From assembly GCF_026151205.1 (NCBI RefSeq), contig NC_087075.1:16196752-16260751 (forward strand): a stretch of 64,000 nucleotides of DNA, given 5' to 3'. The first letter of the stretch is position 1, and each line of letters begins with the position of its first letter. Made by a program: the position numbers and the translations under genes. Shown one piece after another: positions 44,349 through 55,137 of this stretch. Below the pieces are notes generated by a model. It was not told the origin of the DNA and did not search any database. It saw only the letters and a list, made by a program, of their open reading frames with translations. Origin of the DNA: Bolinopsis microptera (lineage: Eukaryota; Ctenophora; Tentaculata; Lobata; Bolinopsidae).

Positions 44349-44533
44349 TTAAGCAGTGCTACTGCCGAACATTTGTTTGTGTTCAATTTTCATTACTTTA
44401 TTACAGCGATTAAGTAGATTAAGTTTATTTCAGTAAATTAAGTTCATAACAGTATATTATATTCATATAAAATTCATATCATTATCAGTAGAATCAGTTT
44501 AAAGATTTATTTCATATGTATTATATGGCTCTT

Positions 44534-44739
44534 ACTAAATCGCTCGCCCAAACCATGCCAACAATTTCAACTTTTGCGCCAATGCCATAAGAGACACTGC
44601 TGCTTTCTTCCTCCGAGAAGCAAAGTGTAAAGACGTAATTAGGATAGAACCAGCACTCCTGACAGTCAGACCAATTTTGCAATTTATCCAATGCGAAAAT
44701 TACCAGTAAAATGAAAAAAGTTTGGGCGAGCGATTTAGT
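44534..44739. mobile_element. 206-bp MITE with 20-bp perfect inverted ends
   Basis: ACTAAATCGCTCGCCCAAAC and its exact inverse bound 206 bp. The right end reads CACTAAATC inward if one more base is counted, reminiscent of CACTA elements, but the left end has T there and no target duplication is evident. Confidence 0.7.
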
Positions 44740-45979
44740 GAGCGCGGATAATCATAGAGAATGTGTAGTATAGGCTTACCTTCCATATTAATATAAAGTT
44801 GGTTTCATTCAAAAATATTAATATTTTACCAATTTATGGGCAAAAATCGATCAAATTTGGTGCGTATGCCCAAATATGGGCATATGGTTTTTGGCTCATA
44901 ACTCAGTCATTTTTTTGTTTTTGCTTTGTCCAATCTTGATAAAAATTCATATACGAGTTCAAAATCAAGGGACTACTAGCCGGTCACCGGTCCTAGTTTG
45001 TTGCTATCTCGAAATCAAGTTTCACAAAAAAATCAGGGTGAACCCCCCCCCCCCCCCCCCCTTAACAAAAGCATATGCTGAAACCTTAACCCTAACGAGA
45101 AATTAGACCAATTTCCTTATACGGTCATATCACGTGATCGAGACAGTTTTCGTCAATATTTCGTCAGGGAGCATTTTAACCATATTATATATGTTATGGG
45201 GGGTGATCCGGAATCAGCGTCCGAAAAATACATTTTAGAACAATCTCGAAGATCGACTGTAGAGTGATTTAGCACGCTCGCTGTCGAACGGCGCCACACA
45301 TTACACAGGGTACTGAAGTCAATCCCGATCAAAATATTTAGGGGGGGGGGATACGTATTACGTTGACCTTTATAGCTCAGTCACTGATTGCCCGATTGAG
45401 ATAATTCTTTTTGGCATGGCTTACTATCAGTATAACCAATTATTCGAGGAATATATTAAATCAAAGAATATTCACATTTTTTTTCGAATGAAGGTTCGTT
45501 ATCGTACCGTGGTCAACGGCCAAGTTTTCAGGAGCCAGTTTGGGACACACTTTTAAAATAAAGCGATCTACTATTACCAAAGATATATGAGTCAGTTTGT
45601 TAATAATAATACGAATTAGGTTCGTTTTTTGAACAAAATAATAGTTACGATATTTTGGAAAATTTAAATAGTAGGCAAAAAGTTTCATTAACAATAAGAA
45701 AATTAATCAAAACAGAAATCAAAATTATTGGCTGCATTGGGAATTTATAACGGATTGAAATGTACGTAAAATTTACGTTTATGCGCTGATGTAATAGACG
45801 GATGTATTATTAGTCAATCGACATAAAGTAACGGACGGCCTCAGGGCAGTCACAAAACCGAACATGGAGCAAACCTATATTGCAATTCAAAAAATAATAC
45901 AACATAATAATTAATATACGCAATATATCTCAAAACACTGAAAGCAACCCTTACACGGCTGTTCTTGACTCGTGATCAC
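44740..45979. other. no gene recognised
   Basis: AT-rich with a run of 18 C (45,043-45,061) and a run of 10 G near 45,341. The 21-bp string TAGAGTGATTTAGCACGCTC (45,260 region) recurs at about 48,553, marking a dispersed repeat. Confidence 0.5.
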
Positions 45980-46221
45980 CATTGTAACACTACTAGTTAC
46001 TAAGTTACCATAGTAACAATACTAGCTACCATAGTAACACTACTAGTTACCATAGTAACACTACTAGTTACCATAGTAACACTAATAGTTACCATTGTAA
46101 CACTACTAGTTACCATAGTAACACTACTAGTTACCATAGTAACACTACTAGTTACCATAGTAACACTACTAGTTACCATAGTAACACTACTAGTTACCAT
46201 AGTAACACTACTAGTTACCAT
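45980..46221. repeat. 21-bp minisatellite (GTTACCATAGTAACACTACT)
   Basis: About eleven units of GTTACCATAGTAACACTACTA. Each contains the near-palindrome GTTACCATAGTAAC. The array ends just at the stop codon of the GPCR exon. Confidence 0.93.
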
Positions 46222-46761
46222 TAATTTTAAATATCACACTCATATAGTCAGATCTCCCTACTGTCCTCATGGTGGCCCCTCTTTTAGAATCGGTTATTGC
46301 TACGGTTTTCTTGCTGCCAGTTAGTCTCAGTGTTCTAATTATCTTACTTTGGATGTTTTTAAGCTGTCTCTTGAAGCCGGCGGACCGGGAAAAGTGGACC
46401 ATGGGAAGAAAGGTAGAGTTTATAAAAGTACAGTAATCTACCACGAGGAAGATCCAGAGGTTGTTGTTACCTTTAGCCATGTCGTAGATACCCGGCACTA
46501 TGAAACAAATGAAACTCGGCGTATAGGTGATGATAAAAAAACGCTATCACCGTCACCATGGTGATGATGGCATGACGCTCAGCTTGACGTTTCTTCTTGC
46601 CTACTTTTTTGGTGTTTTGGCCCGAATCCAGACTGTCGTCCATGTCGTTGCCGATTGTTTTCTCCTCGTCTCTGATGGTAACTGAGAGGTCTCCTGCTGC
46701 AGAGTTGTCATCTGGTGAAGGGTGGAAGTGGCGGACCCCTCCTCTTTTTACACTTGATTTC
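46211..46761 (-). pseudogene. last coding exon of a class A (rhodopsin-like) GPCR, one frameshift
   Basis: Read on the minus strand from a CAG acceptor at about 46,762, the frame gives a hydrophilic third intracellular loop (RHFHPSPDD, DSLDSGQNTKKVGKKKRQAE), TM6 (IITMVTVIAF, then IITYTPSFICFIVPGIYD), TM7 (LWIFLVVDYCTFINSTFLPM), then VHFSRSAGFKRQLKNI as helix 8 and a basic tail to the stop at 46,211. The NPxxY position reads LPMVH. A run of seven A (46,535-46,541) shifts the frame in TM6; one base less restores the pattern. Since the sequence here looks clean, this is either a young pseudogene or a homopolymer error. Upstream exons would lie above 47 kb and I did not find them. The ligand class cannot be told. 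Confidence 0.7.
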
Positions 46762-47008
46762 CTGCCGGAGATTGGGTTAGTTACTATGGTAACTGAGGGT
46801 TAGTTACTATGGTTACTATGGTTACTATAGAAGTGGCGGACCCCCCTCTTTTTACACTTGATTTCCTGCCGGAGATTGGTTTAGTTACTATGGTTACTGA
46901 GGGTTAGTTACTATGGTTACTGAGGGTTAGTTACTATGGTTACTATGGTTACTATGGAAGTGGCGGACCCCCCCCTCTTTTTACACTTGATTTCCTGCAG
47001 GAGGTTGG
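46723..47008. repeat. three copies of the GPCR splice-acceptor region
   Basis: A block starting GAAGTGGCGGACCC, with CTCTTTTTACACTTGATTTC and CTGCCGGAGATTGG, occurs at about 46,723, 46,830 and 46,957, separated by runs of GTTACTATGG units. On the minus strand every copy has a CAG acceptor followed by the first about 35 bases of the exon. Confidence 0.9.
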
Positions 47009-47123
47009 ATTCGTTATATTTTATTCTCTACTGTTTTTATCGTTACTTTAAGGCTATCAGTGTATTGCTGATAATTTGATATTTCCTGATAATTTGGTTG
47101 TAAGACTCAGACTCTGTAGGATC

Positions 47124-47237
47124 GCCTTAATGTGTAAAAATCAGCTGCCTTAATGTGTAAAAATCAGCAGCCTTAATGTGTAAAAATCAGCAGCCTTAAT
47201 GTGTAAAAATCAACAGCCTTAATGTGTAAAAATCAGC
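47124..47237 (+). repeat. 23-bp tandem repeat, five copies
   Basis: Units of GCCTTAATGTGTAAAAATCA plus GCA, nearly identical. Confidence 0.95.
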
Positions 47238-47273
47238 CGCTGTTGTTGTGATAACCATTATAAAGTCAGCTTA

Positions 47274-48074
47274 CCTTACTCGGGATAATTACGACGGGTT
47301 TATTAACGACCGGTTAAAATATGGTTCGGGAAAAATATGGCGAAATTGCTCAAAACCCACCACATTTTCCCGGTCGCCATTTTACCGGTGTCCAACCTTT
47401 CAATTTTAGATTCAAAAATTTTGTCTCAGATGTAAATTTCCTTATTAGAGATAAGCAAGTTTAGAAATTTTCGCATTGCTAAAACTTGTGAAACAAGTCG
47501 AATTATCAATAATTGTTGAAAGTAGACAGAAATAATGACTCGTGGTTAATCAAACTAGATGGAAAATAATTTTTAACATTTGAAGCGTAACAACCAGATC
47601 GATATTAAGATAAAGGGAGAGCTGTTTAGTCTTCCAATAAGTTGTAATCATCTTCGTTATCTTCATCTGGATCATCCCTTTCATCAGTTTTAATTAATTA
47701 AAGTTTTAATTTAACTGTTACTTTTACTTTGAGTCCTATTTCATTATGTAGAGATAGTCAATACCTAAGAAATTAAAAATTGGCCTATTTAAATCAAATT
47801 TGACAATAAGGATATATGACAAGAATTGGGCAAAAAGGTGAATTTTTTGCAATTTTAGCCAAATGAAGTCGAAAAACCTACAACAAGTGTCCCAATAGTC
47901 TTCTTTAGTGAATATAAGACAACGATTAAAATATGAGCACCCATACCCCTTGGGAACCCTAAAAGCTGAGTAGGCGGGTTTATTAACGACCGGTGAAAAG
48001 GTGGTTCGGGAAAAATATGGCGAAATTACCCTAAACCCACCACTTTATCCCGGTCATAATAATCCCGAGTAAGG
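47274..48074. mobile_element. 801-bp MITE with TA target duplication
   Basis: CCTTACTCGGGATAATTA on the left and the inverse of CCTTACTCGGGATTATTA on the right, with TA on both outer sides. About 100 bp inside each end (GGTTTATTAACGACCGG, GGTTCGGGAAAAATATGGCG, AAACCCACCAC) is repeated in direct orientation at 47,300 and 47,975. No coding frame. A TA duplication suggests Tc1/mariner mobilisation, but the termini alone do not prove it. Confidence 0.75.
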
Positions 48075-48628
48075 TAGTTAAAAATATCAACGACTATTTC
48101 ATTGAAAATTGATTGTTTCATTGACTTCTCAAGGTTTAAATAAATTTGTTGATCGACATTCTCTCGATCTGATAAACGGAAAAGAAGTAAAGTGTTTACT
48201 CAGTTGTGCTAAGAGTTGAAAATGTTGTTGGTGTCTCACTGATTTACTGATACTATTGACGATCAAACAGTGTTAATGAACAAAGGTTCAATTCTATATG
48301 ATTACGAAAAAATGTGTATTGACTTGTTAATTTAAATCAAAAGTAAGGAGTAAAACTGTGCTAGATGTGGGGTAGAGTTCACATGTTCTGTAAATCATAG
48401 CTGGTGGATCATATCACTAATTAAACGTCACATCACTAATTATACGTCATATGATCTGACCCCTAATAATAGGGGGGCCTGGAAGTCGTGCAGAAACCAA
48501 CATCGATCCCAGTTGGTTTCAGCTGTCGGAGGCCCTTTTGGAAAAATCGAACGTAGAGTGATTTAGCACGCTCGATAAGTTACATTTTGATACAAGCTAG
48601 TTAAGACTAAGTAAGGTATCTTGATGCA

Positions 48629-48688
48629 ATCCTGTTTGATCCTGTTTGATCCTGTTTGATCCTGTTTGATCCTGTTTGATCCTGTTTA
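48629..48688 (+). repeat. 10-bp tandem repeat (ATCCTGTTTG)
   Basis: Six nearly perfect copies. Confidence 0.95.
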
Positions 48689-49210
48689 TGGTGGTTCAAA
48701 ATATAGAAAACGGAGTTCTCTGGGGTTTAGTGTATACTAAGTCAAGCTCTGGTCACGTAACACGAACGGTAGGGCGTACCGAAAAGATAGAAAGGAAACA
48801 AGTATATTAAAAGGAGAAACTAATTAAATATAAATGTAATACAAAGTGAACAACAAACGAGAAATACTTCTTAGTCCGCTCCAAACAGTTTGGCGTGAAT
48901 ATAGACGGGTGAATATAGATCTCGATAGGATCTATCACGGGGTCTATCACAATTTAGGGCAGCTCAAGAAGAAGTCACAACTTCACTCCTGTCCCTCGGG
49001 CATATTCTCAAACAAAACTGTCACGCAATAATGCGTGACGGAACAACGCATCTGCTTGTCCCACGTGACTAGCAGTCTCGCCAATGAACACTCTGCTAGT
49101 TAGTCACTCTGCAGTCGCAAGAACCAACCACAGGCCACTCTGCCAGTTAAGTGCAAACATGAGCGGACAACTCTTATCTGAATAAAGATAAGCTCGCTTA
49201 AACCGATATT
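48689..49210. other. no gene recognised
   Basis: A 61-codon frame at 48,846 has no recognised feature. AT-rich otherwise. Confidence 0.5.
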
Positions 49211-51395
49211 TACAACAAACGCGTGTAAAATAGAGATAAGCTAAATCAAACTTTACTCGCGGAAATCCTTATCATTAAATTCAACTAGCCTAATTCCAAA
49301 ATTACTAATATAAATCCTAAATTAAATGAAATAAGAACACGTACCTGACTAATACAAGATGCGCTGATTTACACATTTAAACTTGGAGAAATCTGCTGAT
49401 TCTCCCTTTCAACAAAAAACCCTATCACGCTTATTGAGGTAAAATACATTTTCCATTTTGCCCCTATATATGAGTACAACGTCCAAATGGGGCTCTGAGA
49501 GTAATAGTACTTTAGTCAAATAATATATTTTTTCAAAGCATCCACTAGTCAAAATTTAATTTTAATTTTTTTCCCTGCTCTTGCCGAAGGCAAAAATATC
49601 GTAGGGAATAAGTAATCGGGTTTGGATATATGAGGTGGCCCGACGGTCCTACGATGATGACAAAAGTCTGCTCCTTCGCAATATAGACCACTCCCCTATA
49701 ATTATGTGTATAAAAGGAGTCTATTTTGCGCGCGCGACGCCAGTTATGTGTTAATTAATTACAGCCATAGCATTAGCAACAAAATTTTGGTGCTTGACGA
49801 CTGTTACACAGGTTTCCATCGGGTTACAATTCACTCTAATTCATTAATATAGCATATTAGTCATCTGAGCGGATCAATCATCAACATAAATGTTATTTTG
49901 GTGAAACAAGCTTAATATATTACCGAGTGATAATATTCAGCAAGTCAAAACAAATTAAATTATGATATCAGCTGATAAACTCGTGGCTGATTATTTAACA
50001 GTTGATTGACACTTAATGGTAAAAAGCGAAAACATATAGTTGAGAAAAGATGTTACTTTACATTTACATTCAAGAAGCAACTAAGATCAAGATTGTGGTA
50101 TGCTTTTAAAGAATCCTATATCAAATCAAAGGCTCGATAATCGATGGTGCTGTAGATGTGTCGAGTATTCGAGTAAGCATCAAAATGTATTAGTTTATGT
50201 TAGATAATAATTAAGATGATACAGACTATTTTATAACAGTCATTAAAGTTGGCATACGATGCAATAATATGACGTGACATGATTGATGATACGCATCGTT
50301 AACACGTAACAAAATTGCGCAAAATATGAAATGATCTACAACCAAACCACATACAGATCGACGGCGACACCTCAGATGCGCGCAGAATTTTTCAAGTTCT
50401 GCACGCCTAATATAATATACACGATTATCACGTTCGCAAAACACAACTCTGGGATAACAATAAAGTAGAACAATTACATTGTAGGCAGTAGGGAAATTTG
50501 ATCGTGCGTGGTGTTACCGCGGCGAAATTCTTGTTAAAGTTATATGATTGTCATGCGATATTAAACTTACAGCTGCTCGCAATGCACTATGAAATTATTA
50601 AATATGCTCGCTATACACTTTTAGATACCGCATGTATTTGTACATATTAGCTCATAATTCCAAATACCAATAACGAATAAAGTATAGGCAAGAGGTCCAA
50701 AACCAATTCAAGCATGACACCAGACTAAGACCAACATTGAACACATTGTCATGGAAGTCTGCAAGCTTATTATCGTGTGATTCCACTTTGATCCGTTATT
50801 ATGCAATCACCTTCTTACTAGACGGCGCTCAGCCTGTCATTCCGCCGAATATATACTAAAACTATTAACATGATAGCCTGGGGTCCCCAGGTAATCACCT
50901 TCAGGCGGTGTCGATGGATCATGCGAAAAGCGTTATTGTGTGAATGCCCTTACCATAATTACACCGAACTGAATGACAGGTATCACTCCACCACATCTCT
51001 AAACATTCAGCAGTTACAAATAATAACGAACAAACTAACAAACAAGACATAACTCTGCAACACGGTGGTTTATACAATGAGCGGCATACTGATGGAGGAG
51101 GGCCTCTTGTTCTACAACTATAATAACAAGTGTATTAATTAATGAAGCTGTATCGAGTATCTGTAACGTCGTCCGGCATGTTATCAAGGTTTATGGGAAG
51201 TCTAGCTTCCCTCATTCTAATTTGTATCACGTATTAAATGTAAAAGAGTTTCACCTCGCTTCCAGCATCGTGTCACTTATACGTATATAAAACTCATTGC
51301 TCCGAATGATTTGTCAAGTTTTTGCTTTGTCACTAAAAATCCTTAGATTGTCAATGTATAATACGATATAAGCAGCTCAACTACCCACAAATTTC
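49211..51395 (+). repeat. segmental duplication, copy 1
   Basis: 49,211-49,570 and 50,536-51,395 match 62,770-63,140 and 63,141-64,000 with about 1% difference. The intervening 965 bp (49,571-50,535) is present only here. No gene is recognised; the 60-codon frame at 50,870, also in copy 2, overlaps the GGCGGCGCTCAG motif and is not supported as coding. The matching part may extend further, since copy 2 runs off the window. Confidence 0.95.
50819..50894 (+). repeat. recurrent GGCGGCGCTCAG motif, copy in segmental duplication 1
   Basis: AGACGGCGCTCAGCCTG, TCATTCCGCCGAATATATAC, then AGCCTGGGGTCCCCAGGTAA. The second block is a perfect palindrome (CCTGGGG/CCCCAGG around T). Confidence 0.8.
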
Positions 51396-51882
51396 AGGGC
51401 TCAATTCTGGGCTGCTACTCACCAGCTAGATAAATGTTGAGTACTGATTCTTTTACGTGTAGGTAGGTAATATAATACCGCCGTGATCTAATGAAATGTC
51501 ACGTTACCTTACCTGCTGACATTAAACTCGGTATTCTGAGCTCTCGGACGGGTCACGTTAAGTGCACGTGACGCATTTAATCATGTTCCTGTACTCTGGA
51601 ATGCCTGTAATCTACATCCGAATAATTTGGTTCGTCGGCTCGTTGTGACTTGTGACTCATTTCTAATTCTTGATTTCGTGTCTTTGTAAGCTTACACTAA
51701 ACCTGGCCTGTTTTATTAGCTTGTTTAAATCGACGCATCTTTGTTGACGAGACACTTATACTTCTTGGCAGGTACGTGGAAGATTTATAGTAAAGAGGAT
51801 TTCTTAAGTTATAAAAATCAGATAAATTCAGCTTAACCCAGCTAAACTTAGCCCAATTCTTATCATGAAATAGTGTAAGAAG

Positions 51883-52618
51883 CTCCCTCTTCCCTCTTCC
51901 CTCTTCCCTCTTCCCTCTTCCCTCTTCCCTCTTCCCTCTTCCCTCTTCCCTCTTCCCTCTTCCCTCTTCCCTCTTCCCTCTTCCCTCTTCCCTCTTCCCT
52001 CTTCCCTCTTCCCTCTTCCCTCTTCCCTCTTCCCTCTTCCCTCTTCCCTCTTCCCTCTTCCCTCTTCCCTCTTCCCTCTTCCCTCTTCCCTCTTCCCTCT
52101 TCCCTCTTCCCTCTTCCCTCTTCCCTCTTCCCTCTTCCCTCTTCCCTCTTCCCTCTTCCCTCTTCCCTCTTCCCTCTTCCCTCTTCCCTCTTCCCTCTTC
52201 CCTCTTCCCTCTTCCCTCTTCCCTCTTCCCTCTTCCCTCTTCCCTCTTCCCTCTTCCCTCTTCCCTCTTCCCTCTTCCCTCTTCCCTCTTCCCTCTTCCC
52301 TCTTCCCTCTTCCCTCTTCCCTCTTCCCTCTTCCCTCTTCCCTCTTCCCTCTTCCCTCTTCCCTCTTCCCTCTTCCCTCTTCCCTCTTCCCTCTTCCCTC
52401 TTCCCTCTTCCCTCTTCCCTCTTCCCTCTTCCCTCTTCCCTCTTCCCTCTTCCCTCTTCCCTCTTCCCTCTTCCCTCTTCCCTCTTCCCTCTCCCATCTT
52501 CCATCTCCATCTCCCTCTCTCCCTCTTCCCTCTTCCCTCTTCCCTCTCCCATCTTCCATCTCCATCTCCCTCTCTCCCTCCCCCTCTCTCTCTCTCTCCC
52601 TCTCTCCCTCTCTCCCTT
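51883..52618. repeat. (CCCTCTT)n heptamer array
   Basis: Eighty or more almost perfect 7-bp units to 52,493, then a degenerate tail of CCATCTCC and CTCTCC forms. The pyrimidine strand is the plus strand; the purine strand is (AAGAGGG)n. Long minus-strand frames across it are a product of the period and are not genes. Confidence 0.97.
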
Positions 52619-53242
52619 TAGCAGGATTACTTCTTTTGACTTAACACGCTCAGCAAGAATGAATAATTCTTCGCGCGTTACGTAGTTTATATAGGTGCAG
52701 CGGAAAATGGAGGTTTTTACACCAGTGCAAGCTCCAGTGTAGTGTAATATGTATGTACTACGGCTTTAAGTACGTCATTTTATAGTGATAAGATACAGAA
52801 ACTCACGCGGAGTATTCAAATTTCAGTGATAAGAAGTACAGGATAAAAACAAATTATTCCAGCAACTACTTTCTAACTGGTATCAATCTTGTGAAGACTC
52901 TCTCCTACACCCAAGTTATCAGGTTTGTAAACGTTTTATAGAATTTAGAAGACAAAATCTTCCTTCTCAAATTATTTGTCGTAGATAACATTCATTTTTT
53001 TGCCCTAATCGCTCCTTGTGCCTTACTCTGCTTAGTGCTGTATTCGACCTTGGCTAACTGTGAGAAATTTCCGGGCATTGACTGTTTATTAGTGTATTGG
53101 TAGGCAGTATTGCTACTGTTAGTTCAATTGCTTTGAAAGGACTGACATTTTTTCAATTCCTAGAATTGCAGGATTTTTCGAGAATTGTAGCATATACAAT
53201 GACCTTTTTTCATGTCCATATGGGATTGTTCCTTAATTCCTT
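52619..53242. other. no gene recognised
   Basis: AT-rich spacer between two satellite arrays. Confidence 0.6.
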
Positions 53243-55137
53243 ATTACACACCCTCCTAGCTTCCCCTTAGATGTGACAATAAGTTACCCGGCACACCCTC
53301 CTAGCCTCCCCCTAGATGTGACAATAAGTTGCCCGGAACACCCCCCTAGCCTCCCCCTAGATGTGACAATAAGTTACCCGGCACACCCTCCTAGCCTCCC
53401 CCTAGATGTGACAATAAGTTGCCCGGAACACCCTCCTAGCCTCCCCTAGATGTGACAATAAGTTGCCCGGTACACCCCCCCTAGCCTCCCCCTAGATGTG
53501 ACAATAAGTTGCCCGGCACACCCCTCTAGCCTCCCCCTAGATGTGACAATAAGTTACCCGGCACACCCTCCTAGCCTCCCCTAGATGTGACAATAAGTTA
53601 CCCGGTACACCCTCCTAGCCTCCCCCTAGATGTGACAATAAGTTACCCGGCACACCCTCCTAGCCTCCCCCTAGATGTGACAATAATTTACCCGGCACAC
53701 CCTCCTAGCCTCCCCCTAGATGTGACAATAAGTTACCCGGCACACCCTCCCAGCCTCCCCCTAGATGTGACAATAAGTTACCTAGCACACCCTCCTAGCC
53801 TCCCCCTAGATGTGACAATAAGTTACCCGGCACACCCTCCTAGCCTCCCCCTAGATGTGACAATAAGTTACCCGGAACACCCTCCTAGCCTCCCCCTAGA
53901 TGTGACAATAAGTTACCCAGCACACCCTCCTAGCCTCCCCTAGATGTGACAATAAGTTACCCGGTACACCCTCCTAGCCTCCCCCTAGATGTGACAATAA
54001 GTTACCCGGCACACCCTCCTAGCCTCCCCCTAGATGTGACAATAAGTTACCCAGCACACCCTCCTAGCCTCCCCCTAGATGTGACAATAAGTTACCCGGC
54101 ACACCCTCCTAGCCTCCCCCTAGATGTGACAATAAGTTACCCGGCACACCCTCCTAGCCTCCCCCTAGATGTGACAATAAGTTGCCCGGAACACCCCCCT
54201 AGCCTCCCCCTAGATGTGACAATAAGTTACCCGGCACACCCTCCTAGCCTCCCCCTAGATGTGACAATAAGTTGCCCGGAACACCCTCCTAGCCTCCCCC
54301 TAGATGTGACAATAAGTTGCCCGGTACACCCCCCCTAGCCTCCCCCTAGATGTGACAATAAGTTGCCCGGCACACCCCTCTAGCCTCCCCCTAGATGTGA
54401 CAATAAGTTACCCGGCACACCCTCCTAGCCTCCCCTAGATGTGACAATAAGTTACCCGGTACACCCTCCTAGCCTCCCCCTAGATGTGACAATAAGTTAC
54501 CCGGCACACCCTCCTAGCCTCCCCCTAGATGTGACAATAATTTACCCGGCACACCCTCCTAGCCTCCCCCTAGATGTGACAATAAGTTACCCGGCACACC
54601 CTCCCAGCCTCCCCCTAGATGTGACAATAAGTTACCTAGCACACCCTCCTAGCCTCCCCCTAGATGTGACAATAAGTTACCCGGCACACCCTCCTAGCCT
54701 CCCCCTAGATGTGACAATAAGTTACCGGAACACCCTCCTAGCCTCCCCCTAGATGTGACAATAAGTTACCCAGCACACCCTCCTAGCCTCCCCTAGATGT
54801 GACAATAAGTTACCCGGTACACCCTCCTAGCCTCCCCCTAGATGTGACAATAAGTTACCCGGCACACCCTCCTAGCCTCCCCCTAGATGTGACAATAAGT
54901 TACCCAGCACACCCTCCTAGCCTCCCCCTAGATGTGACAATAAGTTACCCGGCACACCCTCCTAGCCTCCCCCTAGATGTGACAATAAGTTACCCGGCAC
55001 ACACTCCTAGCCTCCCCCTAGATGTGACAATAAGTTAACAGGCACACCCTCCTAGCCTCCCCCTAGATGTGACAATAAGTTACCCGGTACACCCTCCTAG
55101 CCTCCCCCTAGATGTGACAATAAGTTGCCCGCCCCAC
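53243..55137 (+). repeat. 45-bp minisatellite with higher-order structure
   Basis: About 42 clean units containing ACACCCTCCTAGCCTCCCCC, TAGATGTGACAATAAG and TTACCCGG. Variants (TTGCCCGGAACA, AATTTACCC, ACCTAGCAC, a missing C in CTCCCCTAG) recur in the same order 854 bp apart (53,587 and 54,441 begin matching blocks), showing a higher-order unit of about 19 monomers. The period is a multiple of three, so repetitive frames stay open. Not a coding gene. Confidence 0.95.

Noticed and set aside
50870-51052. 60-codon frame identical in both copies of the segmental duplication
   Set aside because: Identity comes from the recent duplication, and the frame begins inside the recurrent motif; conservation is not evidence of coding here.
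51697-52565. Minus-strand open frames of 229-266 codons rich in REEGRGK
   Set aside because: They are translations of the 7-bp satellite in all three frames; no real gene shows this.
51883-52618. Array taken as a telomere
   Set aside because: It is internal, flanked by unique sequence on both sides, and is not the TTAGGG type.
53587-55038. Four repetitive frames with TISYPAHPPSLPLDV units
   Set aside because: The 45-bp period is a multiple of three, so frames stay open by arithmetic; frames break wherever a single C is lost in a monomer.
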